DNA of 64,000 nucleotides from Selaginella tamariscina (GCA_003024785.1 PUQB01000022.1:1-64000), one strand, 5' to 3'; shown: positions 34,856 through 48,583, counted from the first letter of the stretch. Notes: a model not told the origin generated them from the sequence alone. A program made the numbers and translations.

Positions 34856-36691
34856 CTAATTGACAAACCTGCAGTTGTTCCTCACTTGTCCTTGTCTGCC
34901 GGTAAGCACATTAGACGAGGTAAGCTTTCTGTATGCACTCGCAAACGTATCGAAGAACTCGTTCTGGTTCTGTGCAAATCTGGACACTGCAGGCCTTGTC
35001 CTTGGGTCCGTTGCCACCTCCGCATCTATGGTAAACAGCCCCAGGTTCCCCATAGCCTCCTACAAGTATTTGTGCATGTGTGAAGACGTATGTACACGTA
35101 TGTTTGCATGTGTGTATGTTTCTATGCAGATATATGTATGCTCTCTCTACATATAACATACGTATGCTATGTTTCTATGCATATATATGTATGAATCTAA
35201 ATGCATGATATATATACACATACATTTATACGTACTGACACATATGGATATGTATGTGTACCTGGTAGTAGCGATTATCGAATCTGAGGCTGGTGAAGTC
35301 ATTCATAACGGTAGTGACATTGATCAGCATGCGAGGGTCTGACACGGGGCAGCTCAGCCGAAGGCGTGTTGCATACGGAAAACTCAGCTTCGAATCCTGA
35401 GACGGGTACAGTCTATTTATGATGCTTACGCAGTGCCCCACACCTAGCGTATGTCCCCCTGCACACACATAAGTGTCACTCTGCACACTAGTGGGGCACT
35501 GCGTGCATTCGTTGCATGCATGTCTTTTGTGTGTATTTCTACACTCACATACAATACATATACATACATATATATATACATATACACGCACCATGTAATA
35601 CCAAATGTTACATGTGTCACCAATCTTGCAACTTCACATTAAACACATGACTATCTGCCTACCTATATAAATGCCTACTCACGTACGTATATTCTTATAT
35701 TCCAAAAGCAGATGTTAAAATATTCAACAAACTTTGGATCCGAGCATTCCCACGTGGAAAAATGAATATATACATATTTATATAATAATGTACACACACA
35801 CTCTGCTATATGAGCATATAGCCAAGTTGCGATATCCTGTGGAAACACACACATGTGTGTGTAATATATACAGACATGCATCGTGGTTTAGTGTTTGAAA
35901 CTTTTGAACAGTCACGTCAATCTGAGAGTGAGGTGTGTGTGTCTCACACGCCACACACACACACATACCCATGATGGCAACACTTTCATCAATAGACATC
36001 CCTTTAGAACCAAATATACTTAGAAACGTATCCACGTTGATAGTTACACGTGGCAACTCCACGTCTGCAGCACGATTACTGGTAAATGTAGCATCCCTCC
36101 TACCCAATGGTATCCGAAAGTCGGGTCCCCCAGACAAGGCAACTGCATCCCTCCCCGCCAAGGCAATCAAATCCGCACACGACACCTACACATACGTGTG
36201 CGTAAGCATATGTATATACTAAAACACATATGTGTATACACACACCTTCCCAGCACCACATTGTGTATCAACGGCAGCTTTCACTCTGTCTATGATCGCA
36301 AGCTGGCGAATTCCGAAGTTTCTATCTGATATTAGCTCACTTGTAATACCTCCCCTTGTGTTTAGCATATAGAGGCATCACATCCCTGCAGATATATACA
36401 CACACACAAGTATTATACATACGCATATGCAGTAATGATAACCATCTTGTACAAGAATTCTATGGAGAAATGCAGGAAACTTACCCCGACTTGACAGTCA
36501 TGAAATGAGAGGCGGAGAAGAGCTGCAGCTGCCGTTGGATCACCCATGAGGCTCGTCATGAGCGTCGATCTGACTGTACTCTCCACTCGAGGACAGGAAC
36601 TCCTATAGAAATCATATGAAAGTTGGGAGAGCACAACCGGGAAGTGAAGAAGAACAATGCAGACTGCTGCGAGGAATTGCAGGAAACCCAT
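34856..36691 (-). CDS. Class III peroxidase (secretory)
   Basis: A heme peroxidase of the secretory pathway, oxidising phenolics with H2O2 in the wall or vacuole. Five exons: 36691-36485, 36385-36246, 36185-35969, 35458-35262 and 35059-34856, about 321 residues, the usual length. A signal peptide (MGFLQFLAAVCIVLLHF) precedes QLSYDFYRSSCP, with the typical Gln start. The distal site is LLRLSFHDC (Arg and His), followed by CDAS. The middle has SCADLIALAGRDAVALSGGP and LGRRDA. The proximal heme ligand is in GGHTLGVGHC. The end is RNNCRFVN. Exon 2 is 140 bp and one base short near 36365, where ILL of the calcium-site loop should follow CDAS. The other four exons are open. It is a real gene whose only break may be sequence error. 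Confidence 0.85.
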
Positions 36692-37080
36692 GGCCGGCCC
36701 AAGTGTGCAGAGCACTGAATCCTCGCTTTTATGGGCGGTTTCTACAGGAAAGAGACAATCTGCAGTCAGGGAACAAGAGATTTACATAGAGAATTTCTAT
36801 TTGTATATGAGAATAATATATCGAGTTGTTGTGTTCTTGGCTTTTGGTAAATGAATGCTTGACTTTGCACGCAAAAGAAAAAGTGTTGTTTTTTTTTTAT
36901 TTATGTGATTCCACGAATTAAATGTACCTGCTGTGTTTAAAGAGCCTAATGGAATGTGGAGAGAGCGGTGCGGTGCGTATTGCAAACTCAAGGGGGGTTT
37001 AAATACGAGTTACCAACTTAATTTAAGCGCGTTAGTTGTACGGAATATACACCAGCTTAGTAATAATGAACCTTTATACA

Positions 37081-37236
37081 TATATAGACATTGCAATACA
37101 ACAGACATTACGCGTATATATATATATATATATAGACATTGCAATGCAACAGACATTACGCGTATATGTATATATACAATGTCTATATATATTCATAGAC
37201 ATTACGCGTATATATATATAGATATTGCAATACAAC
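37081..37236. repeat. Minisatellite of TAGACATTGCAATACAACAG type units
   Basis: About 50-bp units with ACATTGCAATRCAACAGAC, then ATTACGCG and (TA)n, repeated three to four times, one partly inverted. It lies upstream of the peroxidase. Confidence 0.75.
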
Positions 37237-39422
37237 ATGACATAATTTATTTAACATAATATACGTTGATATTATTTATTATTATCATTTTTTAAATTAT
37301 TCTCTTGCCACAATCATTTAATAATATAAAATAATGTATTAATTACATAATGTGATATATATGTTTTTGATGAACGTGTAATAGTATTATGAATTTAGAA
37401 ATGATATACTAATGTTATTAACGTATAGATGTATATACATGCACACCTGCAAATAAAGTTTCATGCATATTTAACTACATTTTTTTTAAAAATAAACTTA
37501 ATAGGATTAAAATTTCTCTTCTTCACATGATATTCGATTATCGCATATTCCCCTCTATCTCTTAGTAGGTTATATATCATGTGAAAAATATACTTGATAT
37601 AAAGCAGAAATATCATGTGAGTCTCGGAACAGAGTGCTTTTAGAAACTAATGTAAATATATACTGTTTTATAAGACCTTAATCTCTAGGTTTAGGGTTTA
37701 TCTACCAACTTAATGTGTGAGGGTAAAAATGGTTTATATAACCTGGTACTCTACAGATTCCAATATGCCAGGAAAAGTTTGTCTGAAAAAAGAGACTGCA
37801 AGTTTTTTCTCCAAACCCAAAATGTACGCATACAACAGAAGATGACATGTGTGTGCGTGTGTGTGGCCCATGTGTGCGGTGCTCTGAAATGTTGGGACCT
37901 TTTGCTCCCAAAGCTCTTGTTTGGTGTGTGCGTGTGTGCATGCGTGCGTGTGAAGAGACGTAACATGGTATATATAAGGTCATGTGGTGAATATCGTGAC
38001 TTTCGGCTTAAGATATTTAGAACAGCATTAAAGCCAGGTGCACACACACGCACACGCACACGCACACACACATTCCTTGTACTTCAGAAAACTCGTACTT
38101 GTTGATTTTATTTCATATAGCTATATTATTTTTAATTTTTTTTGTTTCATTTCACAAAAACTGTATATATTCGCTCTACGTACACACCACCAATATGTCT
38201 ATGTAGAAGACACGAGACGATAACGTGCATGCTTAACAATCGCAATAACAACTCAACACATTAAGTATGTTTATTTCACTAATTTATTAAACTGATTTAT
38301 GATTTAAGTACACAAACACAAAAAATAAGCATAAAAAAATTAGATTTTGTCAACGATGTAATGGATACTGATGTGCATGAATACAAATATATGTATTTAC
38401 ATTGTGTGTATAGAGAGAGAGAAAGAAAATTAAATCTTAGGAAAGTTACATATTTACCATGAAATTTTTATATTTACATAAAATTTAAAATTATATTAAT
38501 CTCTAGAAATAAATAAAATTATTTTAAGAAATAATGTTTACAATAAATTTTTAATAGTTATACATATAATATTCTTAATCATGCTTAATATGAATTCTTA
38601 TTTAAGCAAATCTAAATACTATTATTTTAAAGATTTGTATTGGAATTTGATATGAAATAAAATAGTATTAGTTAAATATCTACATTTAATCTAATTAGAT
38701 AATTAGAATTTATAGAATGAAATAAAACATAATCAATTCATATAAATTGGAAAGAATTACATTAAGTTAAAAATTTATAAGTACTTATGTAATATTACAA
38801 TATATATTTAATGAATTGTGTTTTGAAGTCAATGCTATGAACTGCACATTAATATTAAAAGAATTGTGTTTTAAAGCTAAATATTATAAATTAATATATA
38901 TATCTAATGGAAGTGCATGAAATTTTAAATTAAAATTTTAAAAATTAAAAAAGTTCTTAAATTTTTTAATTTTAAAAAAAAATTCATGATGTAAAGTTGT
39001 ATGTGCATATATACACATGCAAGGTGGTGACATAATAGACACGTGATAATGTGATACCATGTGACAAGGCTAACACTTGTATGTAAACCTGGTCTTTCTT
39101 AATGCATAGTATCTTTTATTTCATATTTATTTATTCTTTTAGTGGTAGAAAGTTGAGTCATGCCTCACTTTTATTTTTTATTTCCTATCATTTTTCTAAT
39201 AAATACTTTTAAGTGATTACATGTTATGCATGACAATCTAATGAGTATTTCATATTTGGAAATTTGAATCACCAAATCAAAAAATTTAAATCACCCAAAA
39301 AGAAATTGAATTTAATATGTTATGGTTTGTCAACTTAATTAAATTCATTTGTGATATATATCCTTATACATTGGAGTAAGTATATGGATAAATATCATTA
39401 ATGGATTTATCACATCATTACA
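37237..39422. other. A+T-rich intergenic, no gene seen
   Basis: Long A+T-rich stretch, with a (GT)/(GCGT) patch at 37850-37950 and a (CA)n patch at 38040-38070. No supported coding sequence. Confidence 0.5.
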
Positions 39423-40390
39423 TATATCAATAAATAAATATTAGTAAGTATACTTGGTACCTAATTAAGATTATGGATATACAATATTATTTACTATATA
39501 TATACTATTTTGTCATCTATTAGGCTATCTTTTTGAAAGTAAATGTGGATGTATGTGTTTATCACCATTAATATTAACACCCAATTTGTTATATTATTTT
39601 ATAATCATTCTCCAAGTTGAGGTTTACCTCATGGTTCTTTACAAGGTTAAATTTTATGTAATTGTTGTCACTTGTTTATGTTTATATTTAAGATGATTTA
39701 AATTAAGAAAATTATGATTATAATGATGACTATTACATCACATATACCAATAAATAATATCACAAATTAGAGTAAGTATATTTCGTAATTATATATTATT
39801 TTATAATTCATCATGCTATTTTTATGAAATTAAATGTGAATGTATGTGTCTATCACTAACAATATGAACATTTAAAGTGAATATAATGTTTTATGCTATT
39901 TTTTGTAGTCATTTTGCAGTTGAAATTCATTTCATAGTCCTTTACAAAGTCAAACTCTATGTAATTGTTATTACTTATGTTTATATTCAATATAGTTAAA
40001 ATCAAGAAAATCACGGTAGCAATGTTCAACTTAACCAAATATTATATTGCATATATCAATAAATATATATCACAAATTAAAGTAAATATACTTGGTACTA
40101 ATTAAGACAATGACCATGCAATATCATTTTATTAATTAAATATTATTTTATTACTCATTGAGTTATTCTTATAAAATTAAATATGAATTTATATGTCTAT
40201 CACCAACAATATGAACACCAAAAGGTAAATGTAATGTCTTTTATTTTTTATAATCATTTTTAAATTGAAGTTCATCTCATGGTTTTTTACAAGGTCAAAC
40301 TTTATTAAATTATTATCACTTGTTTATGTTTTTATTCAAGAAGGTTGAAATCAAGAAAATCGTGAAATAATGGCTGACATAACTATTATT
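39423..40390. repeat. Three diverged tandem copies of a ~320-bp unit
   Basis: Copies at about 39423-39730, 39731-40052 and 40053-40390. Each has CATATATCAATAAATA near the start, then AAATGTGAATGTATGTGTCT, TATCACCAACAATATGAACA, TCATCTCATGGTTCTTTACA, TTGTTATCACTTGTTTATG and an AATCAAGAAAATC end. A+T-rich, satellite-like. Confidence 0.8.
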
Positions 40391-42544
40391 ATTTAGATGC
40401 ATGTACATACATTGTATAATTGTGATGTTTATCCAGTTCGATATCCATTAAATTTAGGGTTGTTTTTATTACACTAGTGGTTTTCGACAATGAGATTGCA
40501 AATAATTATGCATTCATCTCAACAAAATTTGCTATGAAAAATTAATAACACAAGTAATAAAGGGATTTCATCTAATAAAGTATTTGCCTATATGTTTATT
40601 TATAATATGCATTTCAAGTGTTGCAGGTTCTATTTGACCACCTGATGTTCACTTTTTATGATTATGCTTATTAACACAGGTTCTAATATGTTTTTGACAT
40701 TAAACACGCTTACTAACATGGGTTTTAATATGTCTTTAACATTAAAACAAAATGATTGTGCTAGTTAATACAATTCTAGTATGTCTTCCATAATTAAATC
40801 TTTAATTTAATATCATTTAATATTATTAAGGCGTTTACACATTTTATATGGAAATGAGTAGTTTCATGTGGTATCAATTCAAGCGTCTTAATGTAGTGAA
40901 ACATTACTAAAGTGTGACTATGTTGTAGTTAATTCTTTATTAAAATGAAAGAACTCAGTTGGTTGTGTAATTTGGAGGGTGTTATAGTTTCCAGCTTACA
41001 CTTTTAAGGTACATTAACTTGGATGAATGATAATTAATGATAATGCACTTTCATAAGTGTTATTTCTAAGTTTTATATTACTTAGTAGCATTATTACCAA
41101 AAGTTACAAGTTTTAGAATATTAATTTACCATTTATGAATAAGTTATATAGTTAATAGTATTTTTTTATTTACATATCAAGTGATAACTGTTGAATTATG
41201 ACTTTATACAACCAAGCATATGTTTGAATGACATCCCAAAACAGCTTTTGAGTTAAATATTTCAGTGTTGGGTTTGAGAATATTCAAAGTTTGTGTAAAA
41301 AAAACTTACAAATGGCTCAAAGTCGAGTTTAATCCAATATTCCTTCTTCGATGCCAAGGATGGAACATTGTTCATAGAATATACAATTCAAGCACACAAT
41401 ATTGCATGAACCGTCATTGGTGTCGAAATGGGTAACTCTTCCTTGATAATATAGTTCGGATACACATTGTCGCATGAACCATCTTCGATGCCGAAGATGG
41501 GCTTTTACTTTAATGATGTTAACCCAATCCTTTTCAAAATTAATAAACTAATCACACAACTAAAAAGTTTCTTTATAATTAAGAAACAAATATGAGAAGA
41601 GAATTTAATGAATCTTTTTTAATTTCATTCAAGAATTATTTATGAAGCAAAATCATGATAGTAAACCCTAATTTTTTTATTATAAAATATATATAAATAA
41701 TTTATATAATGAATAAATTGAAAAGGTATTCATAAAATTAAAACTTATAAAATTAAAATATATTTGATTTAATTTAAAATAATCAAAAATTATTATGTAA
41801 ATTAATTTAAAATTTATTAATCTAAACCACCATGGTTTATTTGGTGGTTTAAATCATAATTTAAGTCAAAATTGTCAATCCTTGGAAATAATTCCCTTTC
41901 TTTAGGAAAAACAAAATAATATAATTATCTAAAACTTGTATCATCTTTCTAAAATTTCTTTACACCAAATACATGCCTAAAACTTGTTTCTAGTAAAGAA
42001 CATGTCCTTGGCGCTGAAGATAACTCATTGAGCTCCAAATATGAAGTTTTGTATGACTAAGTGCAATTTTGCTTCATAGCTCAAAACACTCATTTGTATG
42101 GACTGGTACAGATGTTTGTATAGCAGTGCAAAACGCATCAATTAGACTGACTCACATTGATTTGTTTTCAAAAAATAATCAGATTTGAATTAACATTTAA
42201 CTTGTTGCCAAATGATTAGATTCTTACGAGTTGGCTATAAAATTAGTATTATTTGTATCACCAATGGAGTCACATGACACAAAAATTATTCATGTGGTTG
42301 AAAAAGCAATTGTAATAAAAGATCCATTATAATTATTTAATTAAATCTTAATTAATTTAATTCATATACTGCTCCAACATGGCACTAAGATTTGAGGCTG
42401 ACCCTTGGCGAGGTTGACAATAAGTTAGTGTTACTTACAATGGCAAGTTTAACTACAATAAACTTTATTGAATAAAGTATTTGTAATTATGTATAATACT
42501 ACATATGATGTATATGTACAAGCCTATAGCTTCTAAACCTTTAC
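40391..42544. other. A+T-rich intergenic with a short tandem duplication
   Basis: At 41340-41510 a unit of about 80 bp carrying GCATGAACC.TC and GATGCCGAAGATGG is repeated two to three times with divergence. The remainder holds no recognisable gene. Confidence 0.5.
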
Positions 42545-42870
42545 CGAGTAGCCTTGCTTAGCCCAATTATGCAAACACATGAGAACTTTGATTTGCTCAA
42601 ACTTCATAGAGCCTCAATGATGATCCTACATCCAATAAAGAATGCATGCTAAAATAGGGCACTCATGGCCAGAACAGAAAGGTATATCTTCGCCATACTT
42701 GATAAGGTTGATATCTTCATTATCCACGATTCGAATGGCTTAACTTTAGTGTCTTCCAAATCTTCTGAGAGGTACCTTTCTATTTCCTTCTCCACATTGT
42801 CGACCTTGCACTTCTTGAATAAGCATTCTAGTTCTGTTAAGTGCTTTCTTCTAATAACATCGGGAGGCAT
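42545..42870 (-). pseudogene. hAT transposase remnant (C-terminal dimerisation domain)
   Basis: The minus strand reads EIERYLSEDLED, then FESWIMKISTLSSMAKIYLS, then VLAMSALF. This is the Y-L...W...FPTLSKMARDYL..A.S order of the hAT family dimerisation domain. After a stop and a frame change comes FEQIKVLMCLHNWAKQGY, matching the conserved end (VEALLCLQNW). The rest of the transposase was not found on either side, and the WW of intact family members is changed. A dead fragment. Confidence 0.65.
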
Positions 42871-43284
42871 GCATTGATTGGTTGGGACCCCATTTCACGT
42901 TGTTGTCATGTGGCCTAGGAAGGGTCATGCAATAAAAGTTGGGGCCTTGACCCTGGCCCAAAGGCACTAGGTCAGAGCCCTAGTCTATATGCGAAGAAGG
43001 AAGGATAATTGTTATAAATGTTTGAGCTAAGCTTAATTGATTTTATTCATGTTAATTTTAAACCATCTGATTCAAGATTGAAAAGATAATGTAAAGTCAT
43101 GCATACATATAGTTATATACATGGTGGACACATGGCATTGCTGGCACTTTTCTAAGTCACTCCCATCATTTGTTGGGTTTTCCAGAGGATTATTAGAAGA
43201 GCCCTAGCCAGTGGTTGATTGGGGAGTGCAACTTGATGAGATCCCACCACCCTAGTTCCTCTCTCACAGCAAAGCCAGGTCACG

Positions 43285-43494
43285 ATGGCTGAAAGATTGA
43301 TTCACTATGCCATTGTTAAGGTTTTATATGAGGTTTCTCTTAGTACAAAACATCTCTTATCGCATATATTTAAATATGAAGGGTGTTTTCCTGATTGGTG
43401 TCCTCCATTTCCAAGGTGGAAACCAATTGGTGCCGTTGTAGTGGAAGGTCTTGATGTAGTGGATCTTTTGAAAAACAAAGAATTAAATGAGTAG
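43285..43494 (+). other. Short open frame of unknown origin
   Basis: 69 codons (MAERLIHYAIVKVLYEV..), ending just before the decayed gypsy pol. It could be retroelement-derived leader sequence or chance. Not recognised. Confidence 0.2.
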
Positions 43495-43710
43495 AGGAGA
43501 GTCCTTGTGCGAATAAGTTAGTGACCCCTCTGTTTTTTTTCAAGAGTATCATCAAGGGGTTCACTTGGCACCAATTTTTACTTTTTAAGTTCAATTTAAA
43601 AAATATGAAACATTTTGTTTTCCTTTCAGTGTTGGTTGATATAGGTTTGAGTTTGTTTTCTATTTCACAGTTTATCTTCATTTGTGTCATGCGATAAAAC
43701 CAATTTTATT

Positions 43711-46440
43711 CTTTACGGCAACAGACACACTCATGCTTGTTCACAGGATGAAACTGACATCATAGTTTAAGTGGACGATCGTGAACTTGAGCTTCAATCT
43801 TTACGGGTGGTGCCAAGTCAAGGATTTGACCTTATTCTTGATATAGATTGGTTGACTAACAATCATGCCAAGTGTGACTTTGAAAAGTCTTCTCCTTATT
43901 TGACTCTTCCGCATCTTTCTTTTATTCCTCTTATTTCTATTCCACTTTGTTCATCTGCTTTTACCTCTGCTTCCATCACTTTGTCTCACTCTTATTTCCT
44001 GCCTTATTTCCTTCATGTTCTTTCATTCCCTCTTTGAATCCCTCAGATGATCATCATAAAGCAGTCGTTGATCAATTCAAGAAGGAATATGTTGATCTTT
44101 GCGACTTCAACTTGTCATCTGAAGCTAAGATTGTAACACGTCACCCTATTCCCATTGGGGATGCTAGGCCGATCAAGGTACTTATTCGGCATTAGTCACC
44201 AAAGGAGCTCAAGATCTTGTGGGCAAATGTTAAGGAGATGTTGGAGAAGGATGTTACCAGACGTCTCGAAGGCCTTGGGTGTGTGAACCTCATCTTGTGA
44301 TGGAGCTCAATGGAAACATTTGGTTCTGCATCCACTATCTCATGTTAAATGATGTGATTATTTTGGATGTTTACCCACTTTTTATATTGTAGATCTTTTG
44401 GATTAACTAGGCAAAGTAGTTGGTTCACCAAGCTAAATCTTGCATTTGAATTTGGTAAGTTCCGATGGCTAACATGGCTTATATGAGTTCTTGATGATGC
44501 CTTTCGGTTTGAGCAATGTTTTAGTAACTTTTCAGCATATGATGGACGAGGTTCTTTGTGATATGCCTGAGGTGACTGCTGACTTCATCGACAATGTTTT
44601 TATTCACTCGGAAGGAACATGTCTGTGATGTACGCAAGGTTTTGGATCGGATGCAAAAGTTGGTTTGAAGTTGAAGCAGTTTAAGTGTGTGTTTGGATTG
44701 AAGGACACCACTTATCTTGGTTATTACATTTTCTGTGAAGGTTTGCAAGTCGATCCTAACAAACTTGTTGCAATTTTGAAGTTCTCTACGCTGAAGTGTG
44801 TGAACGACATGCAACGCTTTCTTGGCAAGGTATAATATCTTGGCCGTTTTGTGAATCATCATTTGGATTGTACTGCGCTGTTGTGAGCATTGCTGAAATC
44901 GTTAACATCATCTTTTGTTTGGTTTAAGAATTGTGAGTAGGCATTTGCAAATCTTAAGGAGATGTTGACGACTTCTCCAGTTTTGGCGTACCCTAATTAC
45001 ATTCGTCCCTTCATCTTGTGCATGGATGCTTCTAACATTGGTCTTGGGGCGTGTTAATGCAGGAGGGTATGAGTGTGCCTGGTTAACATCATCATTGCGT
45101 ACATTAGCTATATGTTGCAGCCAACAGAGGCGAATTGCTCCACAACAAAGGAGTGTCTAACAGCGGTTTGGGGTTTTGAGAAACTCCATACTTACTTCCA
45201 TGGTTCTTAGACGCTATTGGAAGGCGATACTATAGTCACTTCGTTGTTGAAGCAGAAAAACTTGGTTGGATTTACTGCTTAATGGGCCTTAAAGCTTCAT
45301 ATTTACGACTTCGAGGTTGTTCATTGCCCAGGGCTGATGCTGATGCTGATGCTTTTTCTTGAGCTCCTCTTTTACCTTCTCTCTTTTCTTATGTTCCTGA
45401 GGAGTTAATTATTCCAACATCAGTGGATTTTCTAGATGAGAATTTGGTATCATCAGTAGTTGCTATGCTTGACATTTAGTGTTCGCAAGGTGCAGAGTTA
45501 AATTTGTCTTCTTTGGATGGTTAAGCTATGGATTTAAAGGCTTAAAAATCTTGCATCGCTTGCTGATAACATGCTTTTTAAGCACTTACATTTGCAATAT
45601 CGCATTCATGACGACCTTCTATATTTTGTGGGGACTGATCCGAATGATCATTTGCGATTGGTTGTGCCTTCGATCTTCATTCCACGCTTCCTCCATGCTT
45701 ACCTTGACTCTCTTGTTCTTGGCAGGCATATGGGACATCGTCATGTGATTGAGAAGCTGCATAGATCTTTTTATTGGCACAAGTTGCGAGAAGATGTGAT
45801 TCAATATGTGAGTAATTGTGTATGGTGCCAAGCTCACAATACTCCCCCATGTACTTTGGAAGGACGGTTGGAGTCCATTGCAATTTCTTGTCTATTTGAG
45901 TTGGTGGCATTTGATTTAATGGGACTTTTTTCACAGTTGATTACTAGTAACAAGTATGTGATTATTGCTTCTAACTACCTAACTTGTTGGGTGGAAGCTG
46001 GTGCTCTTACTAGTGTGACTACTTCTGTTATTGGCTAGTTTCTCCTTAATCGGGTAGTGTTAATGGTACTGCATTTATGGCCGAGGCATTTTGTGTTTTG
46101 ACATTTCAACTAGGGAAACGCCACACATTCATTATCCTCAAACAAATGGTTTGGTGGAACGACTTGTTAGGACATTCAAGAGGATGATTATGAAGTACAT
46201 GAACTTTCAACATTTGGATTGGGATGATTATTTGCTGTCTCTTTGATATGCTTATGTCATTAGAATATAAAGTTCCGTTGGTATTTCACCATATAAGCTC
46301 TTATTTGAACATGACCCAGTGTTATCACACTTCAGCTGTTCATACATATGGGGTGTGTGTGTGTGTACTTGTAGAGAACGATACAAGTCAACAAGCCTTC
46401 CTCGCATGTCCTTTTGAGCAAGGCCAAGCTCTATTTCTTT
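43711..46440 (+). pseudogene. Decayed Ty3/gypsy pol, plus strand
   Basis: Fragments appear in the order of a pol gene. A protease tail (SQGFDLILDIDWL, 43812-43850) is followed by the pre-RT region (DARPIKVLIRH, PKELKILWANVKEMLEKDV). RT comes next (MPFGLSNVLVTFQHMMDEVL, TYLGYYIFCEGLQVDPNKL, FSTLKCVNDMQRFLGK), then RNase H (FILCMDASNIGLG). Integrase follows (LHRSFYWHKLREDVIQYVSN, CVWCQAHNTPPCTLEGRLES, PQTNGLVERL near 46138-46170). Stops and shifts are frequent, including YLDD degraded to FIDN. An old copy of the same family as 55630-61870. No LTR pair was found. Confidence 0.85.
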
Positions 46441-47062
46441 ATTAATCTCCTTTGTAAACCATATTTACTCTAGATCACCTAGATACTTCTTGTGGAGAGG
46501 AATGGATGATGTAAGGTCTATGTGTATAACTGCATGCATACATATTATTACTAGCATAATGAAATTTTAATAACTATTAAATTGGTTTAAATATGGGCCA
46601 CTTGCTATATATAAATTAAGCTTTTGGCTAATACAATATATACATTTGTATATTCCGGGCTCTCACAAATCCTCCTATTTATAAAATATATCTTTGTACC
46701 GCATATATTAATGATTCAGCACAAAACATCTCATGTTGCATATTTATATATACTTTTTGAAACATCTCCTGTTGCATATTTATATACCTTTTTTTGAAAC
46801 ATCTCCTGTTTCATGTTTATATAATCTTTCAAACGGTATATATTTAAAATAGATTATTCTTCTTACATATAATCAATATATTTCAATCCTATTTATAAAA
46901 ACATATCTTTGTACAGTACGTTCGTCAGAAGGTGTAATCCCCAGCGTGAGATTACATCGTTACACGTGTAACTCAAAAATTCTCATTATATCATTAAAAG
47001 GAAGGAGTCATACTCGGAATACATATCAAAATAACGAGAGAAAACCACACTTAACTGCTAAC
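46441..47062. other. Intergenic, no gene seen
   Basis: A+T-rich. It contains a thrice-repeated ACATCTCCTGTTKCATRTTTATATA motif at 46720-46825 and the 3' flank of TCTP. Confidence 0.5.
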
Positions 47063-47953
47063 TTAGCACTTAACTTCCTTCAAGGAGTGCTTGAAGTACA
47101 GGAAGGTCGGATCAGTCTTTCCCTCCTTGTAATGTGCAAACACTAACGTAGCATCATCATGCATGCCTTCCCCTACAAAACTGCACAAAAATCCATCCAT
47201 CAGTATGTACCTACATACATTACACATATATACATGACAACTTACAATTGGAAATCCTTAAGGTTGGATATCAACCACTTCACAGCTCCTTCAATGTTCT
47301 TCTTGAACTCATCAGCCTGGTCCTCAGGGAGCACCTCGGTGAGCTTTTTAATGTACTTCTTCATGTATGCCACGAACATCTTCTTGTCATACGCAGGCTG
47401 TTCCTGAAGGCGGAAGGTATCAACGATGTCAACCACCTTCAAAAAAACCACGTTAGATCACTCTCTCACAGAGGTGCAACTGACTGGCACATCCAATCCC
47501 ACGCAACAGGGCTCTTCAAAAACATCAGACCATTTACCGAGTCTACCCATACAAATATACAGACACAAACAATTATATACGTATATATTCGTGAGCCTAT
47601 TTTGTACCACGTGTTGGATATGCAAATATGAATAAGAAACGCTACATACAACATAAGAAAAAAAAACAATTATATCAAGTATATATTAGTGAGACTACAT
47701 ACAATCATAAGGGAAAAACAAGCAACACACATACAATTCCACCTATGAATCTTACCTTGACGGCCTGATCATCCACGCCTTCATCTTCCTCACCGCATTC
47801 CTGAGATGGATTTGCACCAATATCGACATCAACCGAGCCCCTCACGACCCACTTGCCTTCGACCTCCCAAAGAATCCCGTTCTGAATCTCCTTGTACGGG
47901 AAGGAGTCCGAAAGAAGCTCATCGCCAGATAGTAGATCCTGGTACAGCAACAT
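47063..47953 (-). CDS. TCTP: Translationally controlled tumour protein (TCTP)
   Basis: TCTP is a small, abundant cytosolic growth regulator linked to TOR signalling, calcium binding and cell division. Three coding exons (47953-47756, 47436-47246 and 47180-47063) give 168 residues, the standard length. The start is [20 protein letters not shown]. Both family signatures are present: the acidic loop region ([18 protein letters not shown]) after WEVEGKWVV, and the helical hairpin ([20 protein letters not shown]). The C-terminus [23 protein letters not shown] ends in the typical LKEVKC. No frame break. A splice acceptor (GTGCAG) just upstream of the ATG implies a 5'-UTR intron running to about 48170-48230. 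Telo-box motifs lie in the leader. Confidence 0.95.
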
Positions 47954-48203
47954 GATGGATCTGCACCGCAAACCCACAATCTCACCATATAATTACAGAA
48001 AACCCAAGATTATTCACAAACACAGACGTATTCACAAAAAACATCGGTTTTCACACACGATTTTCATGAAAAAATGATTTTCACAGAAAAATCCGAAAAC
48101 AACAGATAGCAGAGAGACCAGATTCATACGCAAATTCCTATAATCTGGAGCTACTTACATAGATCTAGACGATGCCGCTACGGATCCGAGGCGCTCCTTC
48201 CAC

Positions 48204-48222
48204 AAACCCTAGAAAACCCTAA
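48204..48222. promoter_or_regulatory. Two telo-box motifs in the TCTP leader
   Basis: AAACCCTAG and AAAACCCTAA lie side by side about 250 bp upstream of the TCTP start codon. The telo box (AAACCCTA) is common in promoters and leaders of plant translation-related genes, so its presence here fits the gene. Confidence 0.6.
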
Positions 48223-48329
48223 GGCTGCGATAGAAAAAAGGGGAGGCACTGAGTGAGTCGGCGCCGCCATATCCAGGGACACCCCACATATTCCTTCGCC
48301 ACGTGGCGCATATTCTTAAGGGCTTTTTT

Positions 48330-48440
48330 TGGGAACTTAACACGATTCGAACTGGTGACAAAAAAGTTCGTCAGACGGATTCGTTCCCGTCACCCGTTTT
48401 TCTTTATTATTCACATCTTACTAACCACGCGGTTAGGATT
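48330..48440 (-). repeat. tRNA-like SINE-type repeat near TCTP
   Basis: On the minus strand: ACCGCGTGGTTAGTAAGATG, about 35 bases, then GACGGGAACGAATCCGTCTG, a T-arm-like hairpin, then CCAGTTCGAATCGTG. The same order occurs at 15915-16015. Not a tRNA gene, because no cloverleaf could be drawn. Confidence 0.4.
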
Positions 48441-48583
48441 AGATTAGTAATTATCAAGGAATGAAAAAAAAAATGATTATTATAGTTAATAAAATAATTA
48501 TGATATTATTAATACTAATTTCTTATGAGAATAATAATTATAGTAACTACATTATAATATACATATTTATTAAAATCGTGTAT

